NCBI GenBank assembly: GCA_944989445.1
Contig: CALYLW010000060.1
Span: 438,459 to 502,458 of the forward strand
DNA length: 64,000 bases
Direction of reading: 5' to 3'
DNA from: Ampullaceana balthica
Lineage: Eukaryota > Mollusca > Gastropoda > Lymnaeidae
A model generated the notes under the pieces. The model worked only from the letters and a program-made list of their open reading frames with translations. It made no database searches and was not told the origin of the DNA. The translations under genes were made by a program, and so were the position numbers. Below, one piece after another: positions 22,921 to 34,437 of the stretch (the stretch's first letter is position 1; every line of letters starts with the position of its first letter).

Positions 22921-25900
22921 AAGAGCAGGTGTGATTGGGTTCATGTTGGTATAGATGAGAGCAGATGTGATTGGGTTCATGTTGGTATAGATGAGAGCAG
23001 ATGTGATTGGGTTCATGTTGGTATAGATGAGAGCAGATGTGATTGGGTTCATGTTGGTATAGATGAGAGCAGATGTGATTGGGTTCATGTTGGTATAGAT
23101 GAGAGCAGATGTGATTGGGTTCATGTTGGTATAGATAAGAGCAGATGTGATTGGGTTCATGTTGGTATAGATGAGAGCAGATGTGATTGGGTTCATGTTG
23201 GTATAGATGAGAGCAGATGTGATTGGGTTCATGTTGGTATAGATGAGAGCAGATGTGATTGGGTTCATGTTGGTATAGATGAGAGCAGATGTGATTGGGT
23301 TCATGTTGGTATAGATGAGAGCAGATGTGATTGGGTTCATGTTGGTATAGATGAGAGCAGATGTGATTGGGTTCATGTTGGTATAGATGAGAGCAGATGT
23401 GATTGGGTTCATGTTGGTACAGATGAGAGCAGATGTGATTGGGTTCATGTTGGTATAGATGAGAGCAGATGTGATTGGGTTCATGTTGGTATAGATAAGA
23501 GCAGATGTGATTGGGTTCATGTTGGTATAGATGAGAGCAGATGTGATTGGGTTCATGTTGGTATAGATGAGAGCAGATGTGATTGGGTTCATGTTGGTAT
23601 AGATGAGAGCAGATGTGATTGGGTTCATGTTGGTATAGATGAGAGCAGGTGTGATTGGGTTCATGTTGGTATAGATAAGAGCAGATGTGATTGGGTTCAT
23701 GTTGGTATAGATGAGAGCAGATGTGATTGGGTTCATGTTGGTACAGATGAGAGCAGATGTGATTGGGTTCATGTTGGTATAGATGAGAGCAGATGTGATT
23801 GGGTTCATGTTGGTATAGATGAGAGCAGATGTGATTGGGTTCATGTTGGTATAGATGAGAGCAGATGTGATTGGGTTCATGTTGGTATAGATGAGAGCAG
23901 ATGTGATTGGGTTCATGTTGGTATAGATGAGAGCAGATGTGATTGGGTTCATGTTGGTATAGATGAGAGCAGGTGTGATTGGGTTCATGTTGGTACAGAT
24001 AAGAGCAGATGTGATTGGGTTCATGTTGGTATAGATGAGAGCAGATGTGATTGGGTTCATGTTGGTATAGATGAGAGCAGATGTGATTGGGTTCATGTTG
24101 GTATAGATGAGAGCAGATGTGATTGGGTTCATGTTGGTATAGATGAGAGCAGATGTGATTGGGTTCATGTTGGTATAGATGAGAGCAGATGTGATTGGGT
24201 TCATGTTGGTATAGATGAGAGCAGATGTGATTGGGTTCATGTTGGTATAGATGAGAGCAGATGTGATTGGGTTCATGTTGGTATAGATGAGAGCAGATGT
24301 GATTGGGTTCATGTTGGTATAGATGAGAGCAGATGTGATTGGGTTCATGTTGGTATAGATGAGAGCAGATGTGATTGGGTTCATGTTGGTATAGATGAGA
24401 GCAGATGTGATTGGGTTCATGTTGGTATAGATGAGAGCAGGTGTGATTGGGTTCATGTTGGTATAGATGAGAGCAGATGTGATTGGGTTCATGTTGGTAT
24501 AGATGAGAGCAGATGTGATTGGGTTCATGTTGGTATAGATGAGAGCAGATGTGATTGGGTTCATGTTGGTATAGATGAGAGCAGATGTGATTGGGTTCAT
24601 GTTGGTATAGATGAGAGCAGATGTGATTGGGTTCATGTTGGTATAGATGAGAGCAGATGTGATTGGGTTCATGTTGGTATAGATGAGAGCAGATGTGATT
24701 GGGTTCATGTTGGTATAGATGAGAGCAGATGTGATTGGGTTCATGTTGGTATAGATGAGAGCAGATGTGATTGGGTTCATGTTGGTATAGATGAGAGCAG
24801 ATGTGATTGGGTTCATGTTGGTATAGATGAGAGCAGATGTGATTGGGTTCATGTTGGTATAGATGAGAGCAGATGTGATTGGGTTCATGTTGGTATAGAT
24901 GAGAGCAGATGTGATTGGGTTCATGTTGGTATAGATGAGAGCAGATGTGATTGGGTTCATGTTGGTATAGATGAGAGCAGATGTGATTGGGTTCATGTTG
25001 GTATAGATGAGAGCAGATGTGATTGGGTTCATGTTGGTATAGATGAGAGCAGATGTGATTGGGTTCATGTTGGTATAGATGAGAGCAGATGTGATTGGGT
25101 TCATGTTGGTATAGATGAGAGCAGATGTGATTGGGTTCATGTTGGTATAGATGAGAGCAGATGTGATTGGGTTCATGTTGGTATAGATGAGAGCAGATGT
25201 GATTGGGTTCATGTTGGTATAGATGAGAGCAGATGTGATTGGGTTCATGTTGGTATAGATGAGAGCAGATGTGATTGGGTTCATGTTGGTATAGATGAGA
25301 GCAGATGTGATTGGGTTCATGTTGGTATAGATGAGAGCAGATGTGATTGGGTTCATGTTGGTATAGATGAGAGCAGATGTGATTGGGTTCATGTTGGTAT
25401 AGATGAGAGCAGATGTGATTGGGTTCATGTTGGTATAGATGAGAGCAGATGTGATTGGGTTCATGTTGGTATAGATGAGAGCAGATGTGATTGGGTTCAT
25501 GTTGGTATAGATGAGAGCAGATGTGATTGGGTTCATGTTGGTATAGATGAGAGCAGATGTGATTGGGTTCATGTTGGTATAGATGAGAGCAGATGTGATT
25601 GGGTTCATGTTGGTATAGATGAGAGCAGATGTGATTGGGTTCATGTTGGTATAGATGAGAGCAGATGTGATTGGGTTCATGTTGGTATAGATGAGAGCAG
25701 ATGTGATTGGGTTCATGTTGGTATAGATGAGAGCAGATGTGATTGGGTTCATGTTGGTATAGATGAGAGCAGATGTGATTGGGTTCATGTTGGTATAGAT
25801 GAGAGCAGATGTGATTGGGTTCATGTTGGTATAGATGAGAGCAGATGTGATTGGGTTCATGTTGGTATAGATGAGAGCAGATGTGATTGGGTTCATGTTG

Positions 25901-27495
25901 GTATAGATGAGAGCAGATGTGATTGGGTTCATGTTGGTATAGATGAGAGCAGATGTGATTGGGTTCATGTTGGTATAGATGAGAGCAGATGTGATTGGGT
26001 TCATGTTGGTATAGATGAGAGCAGATGTGATTGGGTTCATGTTGGTATAGATGAGAGCAGATGTGATTGGGTTCATGTTGGTATAGATGAGAGCAGATGT
26101 GATTGGGTTCATGTTGGTATAGATGAGAGCAGATGTGATTGGGTTCATGTTGGTATAGATGAGAGCAGATGTGATTGGGTTCATGTTGGTATAGATGAGA
26201 GCAGATGTGATTGGGTTCATGTTGGTATAGATGAGAGCAGATGTGATTGGGTTCATGTTGGTATAGATGAGAGCAGATGTGATTGGGTTCATGTTGGTAT
26301 AGATGAGAGCAGATGTGATTGGGTTCATGTTGGTATAGATGAGAGCAGATGTGATTGGGTTCATGTTGGTATAGATGAGAGCAGATGTGATTGGGTTCAT
26401 GTTGGTATAGATGAGAGCAGATGTGATTGGGTTCATGTTGGTATAGATGAGAGCAGATGTGATTGGGTTCATGTTGGTATAGATGAGAGCAGATGTGATT
26501 GGGTTCATGTTGGTATAGATGAGAGCAGATGTGATTGGGTTCATGTTGGTATAGATGAGAGCAGATGTGATTGGGTTCATGTTGGTATAGATGAGAGCAG
26601 ATGTGATTGGGTTCATGTTGGTATAGATGAGAGCAGATGTGATTGGGTTCATGTTGGTATAGATGAGAGCAGATGTGATTGGGTTCATGTTGGTATAGAT
26701 GAGAGCAGATGTGATTGGGTTCATGTTGGTATAGATGAGAGCAGATGTGATTGGGTTCATGTTGGTATAGATGAGAGCAGATGTGATTGGGTTCATGTTG
26801 GTATAGATGAGAGCAGATGTGATTGGGTTCATGTTGGTATAGATGAGAGCAGATGTGATTGGGTTCATGTTGGTATAGATGAGAGCAGATGTGATTGGGT
26901 TCATGTTGGTATAGATGAGAGCAGGTGTGATTGGGTTCATGTTGATGTAGATGAGAGCAGATGTGATTGGGTTCATGTTGGTATAGATAAGAGCAGATGT
27001 GATTGGGTTCATGTTGGTATAGATGAGAGCAGATGTGATTGGGTTCATGTTGGTACAGATGAGAGCAGGTGTGATTGGGTTCATGTTGGTATAGATGAGA
27101 GCAGATGTGATTGGGTTCATGTTGGTATAGATGAGAGCAGATGTGATTGGGTTCATGTTGGTACAGATGAGAGCAGATGTGATTGGGTTCATGTTGGTAT
27201 AGATGAGAGCAGATGTGATTGGGTTCATGTTGGTATAGATAAGAGCAGATGTGATTGGGTTCATGTTGGTATAGATAAGAGCAGATGTGATTGGGTTCAT
27301 GTTGGTATAGATGAGAGCAGATGTGATTGGGTTCATGTTGGTATAGATGAGAGCAGGTGTGATTGGGTTCATGTTGGTATAGATGAGAGCAGATGTGATT
27401 GGGTTCATGTTGGTATAGATGAGAGCAGATGTGATTGGGTTCATGTTGGTACAGATGAGAGCAGATGTGATTGGGTTCATGTTGGTATAGATGAG
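22921..27495. repeat. 36-bp satellite, 127 units
   Basis: The unit core is GAGAGCAGATGTGATTGGG followed by TTCATGTTGGTATAGAT. The array stays in perfect phase from 22921 to 27495, with no insertion or deletion in about 4.57 kb. Variant units (aagagc, gcaggtg, ggtacag, one gatgtag at about 26944) lie at 22921-24480 and at 26920-27480. The roughly 2.4 kb between shows one repeated unit without visible change. Three of six frames stay open throughout, each over 1,500 codons (for example ESRCDWVHVGID on plus, NPITSALIYTNM on minus). This comes from the period being divisible by three and from a stop-poor unit. Confidence 0.98.
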
Positions 27496-28461
27496 ATCTG
27501 TGCTTGAAAAAGATGCCGTTTATGCCGAGCATTAGAATGTTCACATGTCACGGTCCACTGATTTGCTGAACAGCATTCATTTTGTAGACACATATTAGAA
27601 GTAATGAAGGCATTGTTTTTACTTCCTATTGCACTAGTTGACCTAATGTTTGCGGCATTGACAAAACTCTCGAGACATGAAAACACTTTGCTAACTGCTG
27701 AAGGCATTTGAGGCTTGTCAAATATATCAAATATTTGCAGTTACAATTTCTGTCAAACGACTTTGCAAGGTTTAAGATGAAATGTTTCCTTTGGAATGTT
27801 CAGTAAACAGTCGATATGACGATGAACTATTTTAACTGCACGATAACATAATGAACAGGTGATCGTAACAATTCTATTTGATTTACTTTTGCGGCATGTC
27901 TCTAATAGGAGCAAATAGTTCATTTACATTGTGGAAAACGTCTATAATTGTTTCTTATGTGTTATTGAATAAGCATAGCGCTTTAAGGCGGTCTATAAAT
28001 ATGTACCAGATGGAATCTGATCATTGCACGTGACGACACGTGTGACCTTCTATACCTTGACCAGCACAGTGCCATCATATTTATAGTCAGATTTTGGTGT
28101 ACTGTACTGGTCATTTTCACCTACCCGTGGTCTAATATTGACCTTATGTAATTTCATCTTTTTGAATATTGTTTAAAATTTATTACTTCATTAATCAGTC
28201 CTTGTCTGAGAATTTCTATTCAAATTTTTTATTTATTAATCTAATGAATCAAAACGTTTCTAAACTATAAGTAATCTGGCATAGAAATAGTTTATAAAAA
28301 ACAACTTTACAAGACTATAGTTATAAGGTAACCAAGGTGGTACAAACTCCTGAGAACAAATACATTTGGATACATTTACAATGACTTTGTGATTTCTCAA
28401 CAAACTCATGTGTTTGTAATACAACATTCAATGTTATAAGTACAATACGAAATATATTGTT
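27496..28461. other. No recognisable feature
   Basis: About 970 bp of AT-rich sequence without a supported gene or repeat. Confidence 0.5.
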
Positions 28462-29475
28462 ATTGTTATGGCATCCGTCCATCCCCATGGGATGATGGCG
28501 TTTCCTCCTGCTCCTCTACCCCCTTCCCCTTTCTCCTGGCCCTTTTCTCCTCGCTCCTGGCTGTAAGGGAAGCTTCCGCGACTTGAATGCCCTCGCGTAC
28601 TTTAGCCCGCCAGGAGGTGCGCTTCTCAGCAATGGTCTCCCACTTTTTATGGTCTATCTGCGCCAGACTCATGTCTTTCTTGCAGACATCCTTGAAGCGC
28701 AAGCAGGGGCGTCCTCTCTTCCACATACCAGTTGCCAGCTCGCCGTAAAGCAGGGCTCTTGGAATGCGCTCCGAGTTCATCCTGCGGACATGTCCCAGCC
28801 ACCGCAGGCGCCTCTCAATCAGGTTGAGTGCATGCTCAGCATATGACTCCTGAGTACCTCGACATTCGTTATCTTGTCCTGCCACTTGATGTGCAGAATC
28901 CTGCGCCAGCATCGTAAGTGGAAGCTGTTGAGTTGCTTTGTTTGTTTGGGATAGGTCGTCCAGCACTCGCTGCCATAGAGGAGTGTGCTGAGCACACAGG
29001 CCTGGTACACAGTGATTTTCTTCGTCCTATCAGTGAGCTGTGCATTGTTCCACACTCTTTGATTCAACCTAGCCATTAATGATGCAGCCTTGCCGATTCT
29101 GGTTTCAATTTCCTTTTCCAGGGAGAGTGTGCTTGTGATGTTACTGCCAAGGTAGGTAAAATCCTCGACGACATCCAAGGTATTTCCCTCAATGGAGATT
29201 GCTGGGAAGCAGTCTGTTCCTTGTCTCATAATGTTGGTCTTTTTGAGGCTTATCGTTAGACCAAAATCCTTGCATGCCTCTGAGAACTTGTTGACCAAAA
29301 GTTGGAGACCTATCTCTGAATGTGAGGTAAGGGCTGCGTAATCCGCGAAAAGCAACTCTCTAATTAAAACATTTTCCACTTTTCTCTTTGCACGGAGACG
29401 GCTGATGTTGTACAGATTTCCATCCATCCTGGTATGGATGTTTACACCCTCGAAGCAGTCCTCGAAAGCAAGCAC
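28462..29475 (-). pseudogene. LINE reverse transcriptase C-terminal half (dead)
   Basis: A 5'-truncated non-LTR retrotransposon on the minus strand, starting just before RT motif C. The motif reads LLFADYAAL, with Tyr where the second catalytic Asp of FADD should be. Later blocks are DFTYLGSNI, KAASLMARLNQRVW, LLYGSECWTTY, RLRWLGHVRRM and KRGRPCLRFKDVCKKD. Two frames share it: 29475-28819 carries the first part and 28966-28466 the second, so there is a frameshift near 28865. The basic C-terminus (ARRKGKG) is typical of the family. Its 5' break adjoins the 21-bp minisatellite, and after the 3' end the sequence becomes AT-rich (ataacaataacaat). The family differs from the LINE at 481-3676. Confidence 0.85.
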
Positions 29476-29494
29476 AATATTTAATTTTTTTAAT

Positions 29495-30052
29495 TACATC
29501 ATTCAATAATTTAGGTAAATCATTCAGTAATATAGGTACAACATTCAATAATTTAGGTACAACATTCAATAATATAGGTACAACATTCAATAATATAGGT
29601 ACAACATTCAATAATTTAGGTACAACATTCAATAATTGAGGTACAATATTCAGTAATTTAGGTACAACATTCAATAATATAGGTACAACATTCAATAATT
29701 TAGGTACAACATTCAATAATTTAGGTACAACATTCAAAAATATAGGTAAAAATTTCAATAATATAGGTACAACATTCAATAATTTAGGTACAGCATTCAA
29801 TATATTAAGTTACAACATTCAATAATATAGGTACAACATTCAATAATTTAGGTACAACATTCAATAATTTAGGTACAACATTCAATAATATAGCTACAAC
29901 GTTCAATAATATAGGTACAACATTCAATAATTTAGGTACAACATTCAATAATTTAGGTACAACATTCAGTAATTTAGGTACAACATTAAATAATATAGGT
30001 ACAACATTCAATAATTTAGGTACAACATTCAATAATTTAGGTACAACAGTAT
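29495..30052. repeat. 21-bp minisatellite, about 26 units
   Basis: Unit ACAACATTCAATAATTTAGG plus T, alternating with an ATATAGG variant. One unit near 29795-29812 is rearranged (aatatattaagttac), which breaks the minus-strand frames that read LLNVVPK repeats. It adjoins the LINE fragment. Confidence 0.95.
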
Positions 30053-30422
30053 TGTTTTGATCACAATCTGCAGTGTCTATAAAACAGGTTGAAGACATTG
30101 TTGATACAGAGTAAATTGGAAGAGAATGATTTGATTAGCATAAACAGACGAAATAAGATTAGTGATAAGAAGCACCATTTTTTAAACACGTGTTTATTTG
30201 CACCCAGTGACCCTAATAAAAATAGGGATTCAAGAGTTTTTATTTTTTCTTTTTTTTCTGAGTCGGCTTTGTCTGGGTGAGGGGGAAAATTGCGTCTATG
30301 GATTTGGAAGGTCTTTTTGTGGTGATGAGGGATGGCGTTCTGATGGTGGCAAAAGTGGGTGGGGATGGCGTTAGAATAGTGTCTGAATAGGAGGGTGTAA
30401 CAGGAAAAGGTGTGGATTCTGG
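30053..30422. other. No recognisable feature
   Basis: Spacer between the 21-bp minisatellite and the simple repeats. Confidence 0.4.
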
Positions 30423-30451
30423 TGTGTGTGTGTGTGTCTGTGTGTGTGTGA
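30423..30451. repeat. TG microsatellite
   Basis: Interrupted (TG)n run of about 29 bases. Confidence 0.9.
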
Positions 30452-30560
30452 TAAGGTACGTGTTGGAGAGGACGGACAGAGAGGGAAACAGAGGTAAAGG
30501 GAGAAAGAAAAGAGACAGAATAAGCGAATGAAGAACGATAGTGAAACTAACAATGAAACT

Positions 30561-30722
<162 letters not shown>

Positions 30723-30937
30723 TTAATGAGAAAAAGTAAAGTGGTATATACAGACAAAGAGAGAATGTGTGATCAGATGGTGTAGAGAAAGAATACAGAG
30801 ATAAAGATAAAAGACATAAAAGGACAACGATGACAGTGAGAATTCGTATATAAAATCTTTACAAGTGAGAAAAAATTACATTTGAAGGGAGAAGGGAAAA
30901 TAATTTTCTTCGAATTCTAGTAAAAATCAATTACTAT

Positions 30938-31310
30938 CAGTGTTACCCTGCTTAACGAACGTATAACACAACGAACGATTCGTACAACGAACGCTGCTGC
31001 GAACACCCCGTGACTCGCAGAGCGAACGTTGCCCCGCACAACGAACGCACGTTGCGAGCCCCCCCACCCACGTGTGTGCCTGCGCTCGGCACGCGGGTCG
31101 TTTGCTTCGGGATTTCGCCCGGAGCGAGCAACGCGGTCGTTCCTTCGTCCCTGTGTGCCGTGCCGAAGGAACGACCGACTTCGCTCATAAAATGGCCGAC
31201 AACGCGGTCAGTCGGCCCTTGCTATTTTAACGGAAAGTCGCGGCAAGTTCGTTGCTTTTTTTTCTTCAAGTTTCTTGTCTTTTTTAGGTGATTTTTCACC
31301 CAATTTGTTG
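30938..31310. other. CpG-rich patch with ACGAACG motifs, possible DNA-transposon end
   Basis: A strikingly GC- and CpG-rich island in AT-rich surroundings. It opens GTTACCCTGCTTAACGAACG and then repeats ACGAACG or GCGAACG about six times in the first 120 bp. The opening resembles the CTTAACGAACG ends of pogo-like elements and the sequence at 33632-33719, so this may be a mobile-element fragment. A CpG-island promoter is an alternative, but no exon is visible beside it. Confidence 0.35.
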
Positions 31311-31315
31311 CTTTT

Positions 31316-31512
31316 TTAAATCCCTTATATTAACTTGCTTTGTAAGTTTAATCATCGGACTATCCCTAATCGGACTAGTTTTAATATCCAAATGTTGAAC
31401 CCCTTCCCGTTATCCAATCATTCTGAAAATTTGCACACAGTTTCATTTTCGGTGATAGTATATTTGTGATTTTTGTGAGGACTTTTTCCATGTCTAGATT
31501 CAATTAAATTAA
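31316..31512 (+). mobile_element. HINE-like family A fragment
   Basis: It opens TTAAATCCCTTATATTAACT and GCTTTGTAAGTTTAATC, the same opening as the next copy at 31520. It lacks the right-end motif and ends in AT-rich sequence. Confidence 0.5.
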
Positions 31513-31772
31513 ATATTTAAATCCCTTATATTAACTTGCTTTGTAAGTTTAATCGGATCATCCGACCGACCGAACCCACTATTTGTTTATAATTCTTTCA
31601 CGTGCCAGTTCAGTTCACGCGTTGACCCCCTAACGTCCCTGCGCCCGGTTATAAAACCAGGGGAGATAATTCTGTTTCAGTTTGTAAATGTCGCGTTTAA
31701 ACATAATCACTACTTTTTGTTATGTCTTATATATAAGGGATTTATAGTCAAAAGCTTTGTTTTTACATCTCT
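31513..31772 (+). mobile_element. HINE-like family A, short copy
   Basis: From TTTAAATCCCTTATATTAAC through CCGACCGACCGAACCC (a short ACCG run) to TATATATAAGGGATTTATAG and the AAAAGCTTTGTTTTTAC hairpin. Both inverted subterminal motifs are present; the middle is short and unlike the other copies. Confidence 0.6.
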
Positions 31773-31784
31773 TTATTGTGATTT

Positions 31785-32226
31785 TGCTTGCTGGAGCTGA
31801 AGAACAGGCAGGTCCTTCCACTCAACAACACGCCACTTAATGACAGAGTGGTCCTTCCACTCAACAACAGGCCACTTCAGGACAGAGTGGTCCTTCCACT
31901 CAACAACAGGCCACTTCAGGACAGAGTGGTCTTTCCACTCAACAACAGGCCACTTCAGGACAGGGTGGTCCTTCCACTCAACAACAGACCACTGAAGGAC
32001 AGAGTGGTCCTTCCACTCAACAACAGGCCACTGAAGGACAGAGTGGTCCTTCCACTCAACAACAGGTCACTGAAGGACAGAGTGGTCCTTCCACTCAACA
32101 ACAGGCAACTGAAGGACAGAGTGGTCCTTCCACTCAACAACAGGCCACTGAAGGACAGAGCATCCCAGTCCGTCTGCGTCCACTGTTGGACGTGGGAAAT
32201 TCCAGCTCTGACTCAGACAGTAACTA
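31785..32226 (+). pseudogene. Possible decayed repeat-coding exon
   Basis: One plus-strand frame reads TQQQATEGQSGPS units of 13 residues, then a non-repeat tail that includes VRLRPLLDVG and ends SSSDSDSN before TAA (32224-32226). The acidic-serine tail and the divisible-by-three unit look protein-like. However, the first unit has two adjacent stops (TAA TGA at about 31838-31843), and neighbouring frames are also open (for example NNRPLKDRVVLPL). I cannot name a family. It could be the last exon of a dead gene, or chance. Confidence 0.25.
31803..32163. repeat. 39-bp minisatellite, about 9 units
   Basis: The unit includes CAACAACAGGCCACT, GGACAGAGTGG and TCCTTCCACT. Early units have CTTCAGG and later ones CTGAAGG, so two sub-blocks can be told apart. 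Confidence 0.95.
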
Positions 32227-32313
32227 AAACTAACTGGAAGTGTGTGTGAAAACTGTAAATAAGTGTGTGTGTGTCCTCATCCCACCTCCCAACATCCAAC
32301 AACACATAACCCT

Positions 32314-32525
32314 GGTTGGTGAGTGTCTAATAACACTTTACATGGTGAGTGTCTAATAACACTTTACTTGGTGAGTGTCTAATGACACTTTACTTGGTGA
32401 GTGTCTAATAACACTTTACTTGGTGAATGTCTAATAACACTTTACTTGATGAGTGTCTAATGACACTTTACTTGGTGAGTGTCTAATAACACTTTACTTG
32501 GTGAGTGTCTAATGACACTTTACTT
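32314..32525. repeat. 26-bp minisatellite, about 8 units
   Basis: The unit is GGTGAGTGTCTAATAACACT plus TTACTT, with single-base differences such as aatgacac and gatgagt. Confidence 0.95.
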
Positions 32526-32624
32526 GCCTCTGAAGACTGCCTGTCCTATCTTTATTACACGCTTTTATTTAACTCACACTGTTTGTATGTTGTATGTTGT
32601 ATCCGTTAAATCTTGTAACGTAAA

Positions 32625-32765
32625 ATTAAACCACTTCTGATGGTCCTAGAGATCTCAAAATTTTACCACAGATAGATCTTGGATGACAATACATTGTAGT
32701 AGAATTACAGATCCATCGAAATTACCGTAATTAAATAAATGCATTTGTAAGTTTATCTTTATATA
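32625..32765 (+). repeat. Family A core fragment
   Basis: Contains GATGGTCCTAGAGATCTC, GACAGATAGATCTTGGATGA and ACCGTAATTAAATAAATGC. It is the plus-strand counterpart of 2085-2225. Terminal motifs are missing. Confidence 0.5.
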
Positions 32766-32922
32766 TAATCTGTATCCGTGATATTCTTGACTTTCACGTG
32801 AATGTCACCGGAGTTCACCACCAGACATCGGTGACCACATTCCAGGTGTTAAACAGCTCAGTAATACGAAACTAAATCTGAATTGACATGATAATACAAG
32901 AGGAACAACTGGCATTTGTGTA

Positions 32923-33015
32923 ACCTAGTTGGCCGAAGTGTTAGCTCAATGGATTTTCGACCTGGATGTACTGGGTTCAATTTTTAGTTGGGGAAATTGT
33001 TTTTTTTTAAATACA
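32923..33015 (+). repeat. tRNA-like SINE head, degenerate
   Basis: About 72 bp with tRNA-like order. An A-box-like GTTAGCTCAATGG (about 32940-32952) is followed by a B-box-like GGGTTCAATTTT (about 32973-32984), then a T run (33000-33008) that could end Pol III transcription. The T-arm does not pair well, so this is more likely a SINE or tRNA relic than a working tRNA. Confidence 0.35.
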
Positions 33016-33149
33016 TAAATTTGTAATTAATAATCTATCTTTTTACCACTATCACATTTAAGTTATAGACAACGATGTTTGACTAATTAAATTGAATTGA
33101 GTATGTCGAAAAATTGATTAAAAAAATTTTGTTACTAAAAAGTAGACAA

Positions 33150-33585
33150 TAAAATATGAAAAAAATCTTTTTTTTTAAAGTACACGCTTTTATTTACATA
33201 TAGAAAGTGCAACTAAAAAGAAGAAAATAAAAATGTTCGATCCGTGAACATATCGACTGCACATAAAAGCGTGGGGCCCTCATCACAACTCGCTATCATG
33301 TACAAGGCTGCAAAAGATAAATACAAATTTATATGAATATTAATAAACAATAAAAGTTTCACAACTTTGATCATATACATGCTACTATCATATTATTTAG
33401 AAAAATTTAATTATGTGTAAAACAATTGTGATGTGCGCCCCACGCTTTTATGTGCAGTCGATAGGTTCACGGATCGAACATTTTTATTTTCTTCTTTTTA
33501 GTGCACTTTCTATATGTACATAAAAGCGTGTACTTTAAAAAAAAAGATTTTTTAAATATTTTATTTTTTCATATTTTAATTGAAA
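33150..33585. mobile_element. Foldback MITE, family C, copy 2
   Basis: Inverted arms at about 33151-33291 and 33432-33585. Each has the AGTACACGCTTTTAT, ACATATAGAAAGTGCA, AAAGAAGAAAATAAAAATG and CACATAAAAGCGTGGGGC blocks in mirror order. The unpaired centre (about 33292-33431) includes CTCGCTATCATGTACAAGG and CATATACATGCTACTATCAT. The same centre appears in opposite orientation in copy 3. Confidence 0.75.
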
Positions 33586-33631
33586 TTTGTGCTGGCCCGG
33601 AACCAATTAATTCATATCCCATAGGCGTCTA

Positions 33632-33719
33632 TTGGAAATCTTGTTTCGCTTAGTGAACTTCTCACTTAACGAATGCACCGCTGGAACGGATTCCGTTCGT
33701 TAAGCGAGGTACCGCTGTA
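33632..33719. mobile_element. Possible pogo/Tigger-like terminal fragment
   Basis: Holds GGAACGGATTCCGTTCGTTA and AGCGAGGTACCGCTGTA. The reverse complement begins TACAGCGGTACCTCGCTTAA, which resembles the CAGYGGTACCTCG-type ends of pogo-like elements inserted at TA. Only one end is seen. Confidence 0.4.
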
Positions 33720-34068
33720 TTCAATTGTATTTTGTAATGATAGTACAGAGAATCATTACAAGCTATACTAAAGTTATCTAATGAAATAAAAAAATGGAAC
33801 TGAATATATCATGATTTTGAAGGATGGAAAGGTAAGTTACATCTCTTATATATAACTCAATGGAACCTGATCTCACAACGATTTAAACGGATCAAATACG
33901 TGGCTGCAACTTTTCTAAGTTGTTTCTATATAGTTTTGGTTTTACGGCTCATGATTATGATATGCTGGCCGCCGTATTTGGTTATATAATAGTTGGAAAG
34001 TGGGTGCTGTTAAAGATGGTATTTTTTGTATCTTGACATTTAAAAAATAAAATATTTAAAAACTTTTT
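33720..34068. other. No recognisable feature
   Basis: Spacer between two mobile elements. Confidence 0.4.
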
Positions 34069-34437
34069 AAAAAAAAGGACACTCTTTATTTACATATAGA
34101 AAATGCACTGAAAAGATGAAAATAAAAACTTTCTATGATAACAGGTGAAATCCGCGAACCTATCCACTACACATAAAATCGTGGGGCACCCATAACAACT
34201 CATTTCTCTTTACAACTATTATTTTGCATATAGATAAATATATCTAATTAATATGATAGTAGCATGTATATGATAAAAGTTGTGAAACTTTTAATGATTA
34301 ATTACATTCATACTAATTTGTATTTACGTTTTGCAGCCTTGTACATGATAGCGAGTTTTGGTGAAGGCCCCAGGCTTTTACGTGCAGTGGATAGGTTCAC
34401 GGATTTCACCTGTTATCATAGAAAGTTTTTATTTTTA
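34069..34437. mobile_element. Foldback MITE, family C, copy 3
   Basis: Arms at about 34075-34205 and 34355-34437 (ACTTTCTATGATAACAGGTG and its mirror). The centre contains ATGATAGTAGCATGTATATG and CCTTGTACATGATAGCGAG, the reverse of the copy 2 centre. Part of the right arm is missing, and a family A element starts directly there, so the MITE is probably truncated by it. Confidence 0.7.

Noticed and set aside
22768..27544. Giant open frames of about 1,550-1,570 codons on both strands
   Set aside because: They are produced by a 36-bp repeat with few stops. Three frames are open at once, and variants show no bias toward synonymous change in any one frame (AGA/AGG silent in one frame is Ser/Pro in another).
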